DNA of 7,861 nt, taken from the NCBI GenBank assembly GCA_003170875.1, contig PMYJ01000065.1, positions 1 through 7,861 of the forward strand. Reading direction: 5' to 3'. Below the pieces are notes generated by a model, which did not search any database, was not told the origin of the DNA, and saw nothing but the letters and a program-made list of their open reading frames with translations. Origin of the DNA: Candidatus Dormiibacterota bacterium. GTDB lineage: Bacteria; Chloroflexota; Dormibacteria; Aeolococcales; Aeolococcaceae. The position numbers and the translations under genes were made by a program. Below are positions 1 through 5,489 of the stretch, piece after piece (within the stretch, counting starts at the first letter, position 1; the number at the start of each line of letters is the position of its first letter).

Positions 1-34
1 CAGGAGGGCAACCAGGACAGCGGTTGACGCGCTC

Positions 35-60
35 GTCACAGCTCAGCCGGCAGTTGTGAC
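35..60. repeat. GTCACA/TGTGAC dyad upstream of pilT
   Basis: The arms GTCACAGCT (35-43) and AGTTGTGAC (52-60) are inverted repeats with 8 of 9 positions paired and an 8-nt spacer. Further pairing continues outside the arms: c34-g61, then c32-g63, g31-c64 and c30-g65. No T-tract follows on either side, so a classical intrinsic terminator is not supported. It may be a repressor or activator site for the pilT promoter, or a hairpin ending an unseen upstream gene. The half-sites point the opposite way to a CRP site (TGTGA-N6-TCACA). The pairing is seen directly; the function is inference. Confidence 0.35.
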
Positions 61-85
61 GTGCGAAGCGGAGTGCTGGCCAGGG

Positions 86-118
86 TTTTCCACATCCGTT
101 GTCCCGCCCTGTGGATAA
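86..118. promoter_or_regulatory. Two convergent DnaA-box matches
   Basis: TTTTCCACA at 86-94 and TGTGGATAA at 110-118 (reverse complement TTATCCACA) both fit the DnaA-box consensus TTWTNCACA exactly. They face each other across a 15-bp spacer. The right-hand box covers roughly the -35 position of the putative pilT promoter, where no TTGACA-like hexamer is present. DnaA binding could therefore control pilT. A chance match or a different factor reading the same TCCACA/TGTGGA dyad is also possible. No dnaA, dnaN or AT-rich unwinding region is visible, so a replication origin is not supported. Confidence 0.45.
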
Positions 119-131
119 GTCCAGGTATGCC

Positions 132-137
132 TATACT
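132..137 (+). promoter_or_regulatory. -10 element of pilT, possibly leaderless
   Basis: TATACT matches TATAAT at 5 of 6 positions in an otherwise very GC-rich stretch. It ends 8 nt before the ATG at 146. A transcript starting the usual 6-8 nt after the hexamer would begin at about 144-146, on or next to the start codon, giving a leaderless or nearly leaderless mRNA. There is no good -35: TTGTCC at 99-104 is 27 bp away. AGGGA at 141-145 abuts the ATG and is too close to act as a normal ribosome binding site. Confidence 0.45.
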
Positions 138-145
138 GCCAGGGA

Positions 146-1255
146 ATGCTGGACGCGCTCGACATGACCATCGAGCCACTGCTCGACGCGCTTTTCGACC
201 AGGGGGCCTCGGATCTGATCCTCAGTGCCGGCGCCCCTCCGTCTCTGCGCCTTGACGGGCAGCTGGTCGCGGCCGCCTCGCGGGCGCTGACCGATGAACA
301 GGCCCGCAAGCTCATCGACCAGATCCTGAGCGCCGACCACCAGCGCTCGCTGGAGAAGGACGGCTCGGTCGACTTCTCCTTCCAGTGGACCGACCGGGGC
401 CGGGTGCGAGGCAACGCGTTTCACCAGCGCGGCACGGTCGCGGTGGCCCTGCGCGCCATCCCCAGCCAGATCCCGACCTTCAGCGAGCTTCGGCTGCCTC
501 CGATCACCGAGCGCCTCGTCGAGCTGCCCCGCGGCCTGATCCTGGTGACGGGTCCCACCGGCGCGGGCAAGTCGACCACCCAGGCCTCGATGATCGATTG
601 GATCAATCACGCGCGCGCCCAGCACATCATCACCATCGAGGACCCGATCGAGTACGTCCACTTCAACCGCCGCTGTGTGGTCGAGCAGCGCGAGCTGGGG
701 ATGGACACACCGACCTTCGGTGACGCGCTGCGCGCCTGCCTGCGCCAGGACCCCAATGTCCTGCTGGTGGGCGAGATGCGCGACCTGGACTCGATCCGCA
801 TCGCGCTCTCCATCGCCGAGACCGGTCACCTGGTCTTCGCCACCCTCCACACCAACGACACCACTCAGGCGATCAACCGGATCGTCGACGTCTTCCCGGG
901 GGAGCAGCAGCAGCAGATCCGGGTGCAGCTCGCCGCCTCGCTCCAGGCGGTGATCTACCAGCAGCTCCTGCCCATGCGGGAGGGCGGCCGGGTCGCCGCA
1001 TTCGAGGTCCTGCTGGCCAACAACGCGGTGAGGAACCTGGTTCGCGAGAACAAGGCGGCCCAGCTCCGCAACATCATCGTCACCGGCCGCGGGGAGGGGA
1101 TGCAGACCCTGGAGTCCTCGCTCAACGAGCTGATCGCCGAGGGGCTGGTGGAGTGGGAGGACGCGTTGGCGGTGTCCCTCTTCCCGAAGGAGATCCACCG
1201 CCCCGATGCGGCCGGCGCCTACCCGGCGCCGCTGCCCTCGGTGGCCGGGCGGTAG
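146..1255 (+). CDS. pilT: Type IV pilus retraction ATPase PilT
   Basis: This is a hexameric cytoplasmic ATPase that powers pilus disassembly at the PilC platform. The 369 residues match the usual PilT length. The N-terminal domain (about 1-105) opens with the family segment ASDLILSAG (21-29). The RecA-like domain has Walker A GPTGAGKS (136-143), an Asp box ITIEDPIEYVH (162-172), Walker B VLLVGEMRD with Glu210 (205-213), and a His box TGHLVFATLHTN (226-237). AVRNLVRE (294-301) is the C-terminal AIRNLIRE motif specific to retraction ATPases, which separates it from PilB and GspE. The ATG at 146 fits a leaderless start. Met7 (ATG at 164) aligns better with typical PilT N-termini and is an alternative, with only a weak GGACG before it. 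The last 20 or so residues form a Pro/Ala-rich tail. The gene stands alone and converges on the pilin operon, so it can be expressed independently of the extension machinery. Confidence 0.97.
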   Translation: MLDALDMTIEPLLDALFDQGASDLILSAGAPPSLRLDGQLVAAASRALTDEQARKLIDQILSADHQRSLEKDGSVDFSFQWTDRGRVRGNAFHQRGTVAVALRAIPSQIPTFSELRLPPITERLVELPRGLILVTGPTGAGKSTTQASMIDWINHARAQHIITIEDPIEYVHFNRRCVVEQRELGMDTPTFGDALRACLRQDPNVLLVGEMRDLDSIRIALSIAETGHLVFATLHTNDTTQAINRIVDVFPGEQQQQIRVQLAASLQAVIYQQLLPMREGGRVAAFEVLLANNAVRNLVRENKAAQLRNIIVTGRGEGMQTLESSLNELIAEGLVEWEDALAVSLFPKEIHRPDAAGAYPAPLPSVAGR

Positions 1256-1278
1256 ATCCGGTAAAGGCGGCCGCGAGG

Positions 1279-1311
1279 CCGGAGCACGCCGCGCGTTGCG
1301 GCGCGCTCCGG
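1279..1311. terminator. Hairpin between convergent pilT and pilin gene
   Basis: CCGGAGCACGCCG (1279-1291) pairs with CGGCGCGCTCCGG (1299-1311) over 13 positions with a single A/C mismatch, leaving a 7-nt loop. It sits in the 83-bp gap between the pilT stop (1253-1255) and the pilin stop (1339-1341). A hairpin here can end transcripts from both sides. Neither side has a proper T-tract; read leftwards only a short TTT follows about 12 nt later. Termination is therefore inferred from stem strength and position. Confidence 0.65.
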
Positions 1312-1338
1312 ATGCGGTCCGTGTGCTGGGGTTGCCGG

Positions 1339-1746
1339 TCAGCCCGTCTGGCAGACGGCGCCATTGACGGAGCCCTGGATGGTCCCCGTCGGGCCGGTAT
1401 AGGTGAAGCTCTCACCGGCTTGGGGCGCGGCCTGCAGGTAGGGATTGGTGCCATTGAGTAGCTCGGTGGTGTCTACAACGTCGCCCGACGCAGGTGACCC
1501 CTTGTCTCCTCCGTTAACTGGGTACACGCTGTTCTGGACGTAGTAGCCGTCCGCGGCCGTCTGGATCGCCTCGGTGTCGGACTTGCATGCGGCGCCCTGG
1601 GCGTTGCCCTTCACGCCGGTGACGTTGATGATGACGATCGCGGCCAGCACCGACAGGATCGCGATCACCACCAGCAGCTCGATGAGGGTGAATCCACCCT
1701 CGCCCCTGCGGCGGTGGCGCGTCACTCGTTTGGTCAGGTTATCCAT
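1339..1746 (-). CDS. pilA: Major type IV pilin (prepilin)
   Basis: This is the probable main structural subunit of the pilus fibre; pilA is used in the generic sense. The 135-residue precursor has a basic 18-residue leader ending in Gly18, followed by FTLIELLVVI, the class III signal cut by prepilin peptidase. Phe19 becomes the mature N-terminus and Glu23 is the conserved Glu at +5. Residues 19-43 form the hydrophobic assembly helix. The globular part contains a GspG-like amphipathic helix and the segment YYVQNSVYP (68-76). Its only cysteines, Cys54 and Cys132, could form a disulfide enclosing nearly the whole head domain. The gene is last in the operon, 71 nt after the K-like minor pilin. 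It has its own strong ribosome binding site and looks less GC-rich than its neighbours, as expected for an abundant protein. It could instead be a pseudopilin, but pilT next to it favours a true pilus. Confidence 0.93.
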   Translation of the reverse strand: MDNLTKRVTRHRRRGEGGFTLIELLVVIAILSVLAAIVIINVTGVKGNAQGAACKSDTEAIQTAADGYYVQNSVYPVNGGDKGSPASGDVVDTTELLNGTNPYLQAAPQAGESFTYTGPTGTIQGSVNGAVCQTG

Positions 1747-1751
1747 GTTTG

Positions 1752-1758
1752 CCTCCCT
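1752..1758 (-). promoter_or_regulatory. Strong RBS of the major pilin
   Basis: Read leftwards this is AGGGAGG, followed by five bases and the ATG at 1746-1744. The preceding 71-nt gap means the pilin does not depend on coupling to the upstream gene and can be translated at a higher rate. I found no convincing promoter inside the gap. A weak GTATCT-like hexamer lies near 1767-1772 without a matching -35. Confidence 0.7.
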
Positions 1759-1817
1759 CTTGGTTGAGATACTTCATTCGTCTTCGAGCCGCCGAACTCA
1801 CGGCCCTGTGGTCGCTG

Positions 1818-3086
1818 TTACGAGCCGTAGTTGATGCTGATGATTCCCGCTGTCGTCCCTCCTGCGCAGGCCGCCTCGACCACGACCCCGCCGATCACCT
1901 TGCCGGCGCTGTCGAGCACATCGTCCTTGTAGACCCAGCAGTAGCCTCCCGTCGGCGGGCTCGCCTCCACCTGCACGGTCCCCGCCGGCTGCCGGCCACG
2001 TCCGGCATCGATGGTCAGGCTTCCGATGACGAGGGCGTTCCCCGTACCCGTCATCGCGGAGCCGGAGACGTCGGCGGTGGCGCCCGCCTGCACCTCCATG
2101 CCGGCGGCCGACGCGCCACCCGTCGCGAACACGCCGCCGGTGACATCGAGGCTCCCACCGGTGCCGATGCAGATGGTCGCGTCCGTCGAGCAGAGGTCGG
2201 TGCCCAGGCCACCGGTACCGAATTCCAGCGTCATGTCGCCGTCCAGCGCCCCCCCGTCCCCGATGGTGAGACTGGCGCCGTTAAGGAAGTCGAGGGTGGC
2301 GGTACCGCCGTCTTCGACGCTGACGGTGGTGTTGGTGATGTTCAGGGGATACTCGAAGATCAGCGTGCTGTTCGCGCTCAGGTAATGATGCGCTGTCACA
2401 CTTCCATCCCACTCGATGGCCGCGGTCCCGGGGTCTGCGACGAAGCAGGGACCGCCGCCCAGGGGATTGGAGAAGGTGCCGTCGTCATCCGCGAGCGGTC
2501 TGCACTCGTACTGAGGTGGCGGCGATGGCAGTCTCGGGGCATCGGGCGATACGGTGCCGCCAAGCGTCGCCGGCGGGGAGGGGCTGATATGGGCAGCGCT
2601 GCACGAGCTCAGCGGACCGCAGGCGACGACCCCGGGGTCCGAGGACACCGAACCCGATCCCGTGACACCGCGGTTGAAGACCACGGGCCCCTGAACAGGG
2701 CCGAGCACACCGTCGACGGTGGAGGGCTTGTTGCCAACGACGCAGACCGCGCACTGGTCCGCGAGGAGGTCGGCGGTCGTCCCCGGGTTGCACGCGGTCG
2801 TCCGGTAGGAGGCGCTGGCGCCGGTGGTGGTCATGCTCAGGGTGGCTTGGGTGCCGACTACGCAGTCCGCCCCCGCCTGCTCGGCGGCCTGGGCTGCCAG
2901 GAACATCCCTCCCTCGGCGGCGGCATCTGAGCTGGTCGCCGACTGCGTGTGCGCCTGCCGCAGCTCGACCGCGTCCGCGAGCTGCAGCACCGCGGTTGTG
3001 ACCAGCGCGAAGAAGACCACGAAGGCGAGGGCCATGATCAGGACCTGACCCTGTTCGCCTCGGCGCCGTGCGCGTCGCGTCAGCAT
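1818..3086 (-). CDS. PilX/GspK-like minor pilin with beta-repeat body
   Basis: The product is 422 residues, much larger than the other pilins. The ATG at 3086-3084 overlaps the stop of the preceding gene (ATGCTGA), which fixes the start; the open frame further upstream is only a shadow of that gene. The N-terminus has a basic leader, then GEQG (10-13) and a hydrophobic helix from about 14 to 38. This resembles a prepilin signal cut after Gly13, but +5 is Met18 rather than Glu. Lack of Glu at +5 is typical of GspK, the tip pseudopilin. After a Ser/Thr/Ala-rich region, residues 241-362 are Gly-rich short strands (TLDFLNG, SLTIGDGG, SLDVTGG) suggesting a stacked-beta or beta-solenoid fold. There are 12 cysteines, an even number: 75, 99, 112, 115, 156, 162, 195, 214, 299, 306, 383 and 407. 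I infer an extracellular pilus-tip subunit, possibly adhesive. No close family is recognised for the body. Confidence 0.8.
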   Translation of the reverse strand: MLTRRARRRGEQGQVLIMALAFVVFFALVTTAVLQLADAVELRQAHTQSATSSDAAAEGGMFLAAQAAEQAGADCVVGTQATLSMTTTGASASYRTTACNPGTTADLLADQCAVCVVGNKPSTVDGVLGPVQGPVVFNRGVTGSGSVSSDPGVVACGPLSSCSAAHISPSPPATLGGTVSPDAPRLPSPPPQYECRPLADDDGTFSNPLGGGPCFVADPGTAAIEWDGSVTAHHYLSANSTLIFEYPLNITNTTVSVEDGGTATLDFLNGASLTIGDGGALDGDMTLEFGTGGLGTDLCSTDATICIGTGGSLDVTGGVFATGGASAAGMEVQAGATADVSGSAMTGTGNALVIGSLTIDAGRGRQPAGTVQVEASPPTGGYCWVYKDDVLDSAGKVIGGVVVEAACAGGTTAGIISINYGS

Positions 3087-3715
3087 GGCCCGGTGCCCCC
3101 ACCGGTGAGGGGATCGTTTGGCCAGGGCTCGGTGGCCAGGGGCTGGAGGTCGAAGCTGAGGGTCGCGGGGTTGGCGAGCCGCGGAACGGCACTGGTCACG
3201 GTGACGTCCAGCGCGACGGGCCACTCGTACGGGGGAGGGATGCTCATGGTCAGGCTGACCGGGGAGGTGGTCACGGCCACGCTCGACAGCTTCGTTCCGT
3301 TGGCCCACGAAGATCGCGAGACCGTCTTCGCGGGCAGCGAGAGCGTGTAGATGGCCATGTCGCACTGGGTGGCGTCGGCGAGGTCGGGCCACTCCACGCA
3401 GACCACGTCGGCGGAGTTGCACTGGCCGTGAAACGGCGGCGTCTCGGCGGCGCAGCCGCCGTATGGCCGGCCGCTCGGAACCTCGATGCAGGTGGCGCGG
3501 TGCACGTCCTCGGCGAGCAGCTGCTCGAAGCTGATGGCATCGGAAGCGGCGGCGAGGCGGTCCCGGGAGGCTCCGGGCTCGAGGATGCTGCGCAAGCCGA
3601 CGGTGAAGACCATTCCGATCGCCGTCCCGATGATGCCGAGCAGGGCCAGCGTGATCAGGACCTCGATGAGCGTGAATCCCCGCTCCCCGGAGCGCGATCG
3701 GGCTCGCGGGCTCAC
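3080..3715 (-). CDS. GspJ/PilW-like minor pilin
   Basis: The product is 211 residues with a 13-residue leader ending in Gly13, then FTLIEVLITLALLG. Glu18 is the conserved +5 residue, followed by a hydrophobic helix to about residue 40. The segment LLAEDVHRAT (67-76) is characteristic of the J/PilW/ComGF group. The head domain carries Cys76, 88, 99, 106, 118 and the final residue Cys211. The start is the GTG at 3715-3713, which overlaps the previous stop as GTGA and has an AGGAGG seven bases upstream. The longer open frame back to 3841 lies inside the neighbouring gene. It probably joins the I-like and K-like subunits in a tip complex that starts pilus assembly. Assignment to J rather than H rests on the DVHRAT segment and gene order, so the family is likely but not certain. 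Confidence 0.88.
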   Translation of the reverse strand: MSPRARSRSGERGFTLIEVLITLALLGIIGTAIGMVFTVGLRSILEPGASRDRLAAASDAISFEQLLAEDVHRATCIEVPSGRPYGGCAAETPPFHGQCNSADVVCVEWPDLADATQCDMAIYTLSLPAKTVSRSSWANGTKLSSVAVTTSPVSLTMSIPPPYEWPVALDVTVTSAVPRLANPATLSFDLQPLATEPWPNDPLTGGGTGPC

Positions 3716-4230
3716 GACACGGCCTCCTTCCAGACAACCTGGCCGAGCGAGATCGACCCCTTGGACACGGTGATGCTGATCTCCTGCACGCCGTAGTCGT
3801 AGCCGCTCGTTCTGCCGCGCCCGCCGAACCCGGTCGTGCACGTCTGCGGGCTGAACCCGGGGAGGGACATCGTCGAGGACTCGACGACGGACGTGATCGC
3901 CCAGCTCACCCCCTCATCGCGGTAGGCGGCGGGGACGGCGGGCGCGGGGTACGTGGTCGTGGTCGCGCACGCCTGGTAGCCGACAGGTGCTTTGGGCTGG
4001 AGGTAGTCGGCGACGTAGCGGGCGGCGCCGTCCAGGCTCGCCTGGGTCTGGGCCTCCCCGGAGCTGCGCACGACGGCGGAGAAGCCGTAGGCGATCCCGA
4101 CCACCGCGACGGAGATCACGGCGAGCGCCACCAGCATCTCAATGAGGGTCAACCCCGCCTCCCCGCGTCTCGCTCGCCGGGAGTGGAGGGTCGCCGCCGC
4201 CCTACGCCCAGGGTCGGAGAGTCGCATCAT
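3712..4230 (-). CDS. GspI/PilV-like minor pilin
   Basis: The product is 172 residues. A basic leader ends at Gly26 and is followed by LTLIEMLVALAVISVAVVGI. Glu31 is the +5 residue, and the LVALAVI pattern is typical of the I/PilV group. The mature protein would begin with Leu rather than Phe. The head domain has two cysteines, Cys88 and Cys131. The first ATG (4230-4228) overlaps the pilC stop by one base (TGATG). The second ATG (4227-4225) is immediately next and is better spaced from AAGGG at the end of pilC, so the true start may be Met2; the mature protein is the same. It is the first of three minor pilins in the order I-J-K, the order known from type II secretion and from pilV-pilW-pilX clusters. 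Confidence 0.87.
   Translation of the reverse strand: MMRLSDPGRRAAATLHSRRARRGEAGLTLIEMLVALAVISVAVVGIAYGFSAVVRSSGEAQTQASLDGAARYVADYLQPKAPVGYQACATTTTYPAPAVPAAYRDEGVSWAITSVVESSTMSLPGFSPQTCTTGFGGRGRTSGYDYGVQEISITVSKGSISLGQVVWKEAVS
3723..3728 (-). promoter_or_regulatory. RBS deciding the GTG start of the GspJ-like gene
   Basis: Read leftwards this is a perfect AGGAGG, seven bases before the GTG at 3715-3713. It lies within the last codons of the preceding minor pilin. It settles the start against the in-frame ATG at 3841, which would place the prepilin signal about 55 residues inside the protein. Confidence 0.8.
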
Positions 4231-5474
4231 CAACCCTTGAACGCCGCCGAGAAGCCGTAGATGGCCTGGATCAACGAGATCGCGACCAAGCCGACGATCG
4301 ACCCCACGCTGACGATCAGGATAGGCTCCACGACCGCGGTCAGCCGCTTGAGCCGGTTGTCCAGCTCGCTGTCGTACAGCTTGGCGGTCTCGGCGAGGTG
4401 CTGGTCGAGAGTGCCCGTCTCCTCGCCGACCCTCACCATCTGGACCACGAGCGGCGGGAAGAGCGAGGTCTGGCGCAGCGAGCGCGAGAAGCTCTCGCCG
4501 ATGGCGACCTGGGCTCCGACCTCGCGCAGGGCCCTCCGGTATATGGGGTTGCGAGTGCTCTCCACCACCACTGAGAAGCTGGTGCTCACGGGCACGCCCG
4601 CGGCCAGGGTGTCGCTCAGGGCGCGGCAGAAGCGCTCGATGCTGGCAGCGCGCATCATCTCCCCGACGGCAGGGAGGCGGAGCAGGACGCGGTTGAACTG
4701 CATCTTTCCCCTCTCGGTGCGCAGGTAGTAGCCGCCGCCCAGGATGGCGACGAGCAGCGCCAGCAGGATCCAGGCGATGTTGTTGCTGACAAAGGAACTG
4801 AAGCCGAGCAGCGCAGCCGGTAGCCCGGGCAGCTTGGCTCCGTACTCCGCGAAGAGGGTACGGAATTGCGGCAGGACAAAGACCACCAGCCCGGTCGCCA
4901 CCACCAGGGCCATGCCGAGGACGATCGCCGGGTACATGAGTGCGCCCCGGATCTTGGTTCGGGTCTCCATCTCGCGCTCGAAATGGTTGGCGGCGCGGAC
5001 CAGGACGTCGTCGATATGGCCGGTCATCTCCGATGCCCGGAGCAGGTCGGCGAGCACCGGGGGAAACACCTGAGGGTGGCGCGCGATGGCGGCGCTCAGC
5101 AGGCCACCCCGCTCCAGGTCCGCGACCATCGAGACGCACGCCTGGCGCATCCGCTTGCTGGTCGCCCCCTCCGCGATCGTCTCCAGCGCGGAGGTGAGCG
5201 GTACTCCCACGCGCACGAAGGTCGAGAGCTGCCGGCAGAAGACGACGATCTCCTGGAGCTTGACCTTGGTCAGCCCGTCCAGAAAGCCGCGCAGCGGGGC
5301 CCGCGAGCGCACCTTGACCGCGGTCGGCCGCAGCCCGCGCACCGCGATGGCGTGCCACACGGCCTCCGAGTCGGCCGCCTCCATCATCCCCTTGAGCTCG
5401 GTGCCGTCAGGGTTGATGGCGGTGTAGTCGAAGAGCTGCATCCGTCCGGGCTGCGTCGGAGCTGCGTCGATCAT
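4230..5474 (-). CDS. pilC: Type IV pilus inner-membrane platform protein PilC
   Basis: This is a polytopic membrane protein on which PilB and PilT act to add or extract pilin subunits. Its 414 residues are the usual length. It starts with the family segment FDYTAINPDGTELKG (15-29). Two GspF domains follow, at about 74-197 and 278-401. Each carries the repeat signature: LLRASEMTGHIDDVL (144-158) and MVRVGEETGTLDQHL (346-360). Hydrophobic segments lie at about 182-204, 230-250 and 382-405. The ATG at 5474 follows the pilB stop by 15 bases. Met12 (ATG at 5441) begins closer to the conserved FDYTA segment and is an alternative, but neither start has a clear ribosome binding site. It is the second gene of the pilB operon and overlaps the next gene by one base. 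Confidence 0.97.
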   Translation of the reverse strand: MIDAAPTQPGRMQLFDYTAINPDGTELKGMMEAADSEAVWHAIAVRGLRPTAVKVRSRAPLRGFLDGLTKVKLQEIVVFCRQLSTFVRVGVPLTSALETIAEGATSKRMRQACVSMVADLERGGLLSAAIARHPQVFPPVLADLLRASEMTGHIDDVLVRAANHFEREMETRTKIRGALMYPAIVLGMALVVATGLVVFVLPQFRTLFAEYGAKLPGLPAALLGFSSFVSNNIAWILLALLVAILGGGYYLRTERGKMQFNRVLLRLPAVGEMMRAASIERFCRALSDTLAAGVPVSTSFSVVVESTRNPIYRRALREVGAQVAIGESFSRSLRQTSLFPPLVVQMVRVGEETGTLDQHLAETAKLYDSELDNRLKRLTAVVEPILIVSVGSIVGLVAISLIQAIYGFSAAFKG

Positions 5475-5489
5475 CTCGTCTGTGGTGCC

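Noticed and set aside
1..39. Possible start of a leftward gene (GTG at 39, then TSASTAVLVALL)
   Set aside because: It looks like a hydrophobic signal start, but only 13 codons are visible, there is no clear ribosome binding site, and nothing else supports it.
86..118. Replication origin
   Set aside because: Only two DnaA boxes are present, with no AT-rich unwinding element and no dnaA or dnaN in the window.
131..1198. Long leftward open frame opposite pilT
   Set aside because: It is the antisense shadow of a gene with all PilT motifs. Its translation is low-complexity (Leu, Asp, Gly, Arg) with no domain.
1339..1746. Conductive (Geobacter-like) pilin
   Set aside because: The aromatic residues outside Phe1 cluster at mature positions 50-57 and beyond, not in the N-terminal helix spacing reported for conductive pili, and the protein is longer with a Cys-bounded head.
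1749..2930. Rightward open frame of 393 codons
   Set aside because: It lies opposite the K-like minor pilin, is rich in Arg/Gly/Ala, and has no ribosome binding site or recognisable domain. The leftward gene has a pilin N-terminus and overlaps its neighbour as expected.
3712..5358. Leftward frame of 548 codons apparently fusing a long N-terminus to the GspI-like pilin
   Set aside because: The upstream part is an out-of-frame reading of pilC. The real start is the ATG at 4230 or 4227, just before a normal prepilin leader.
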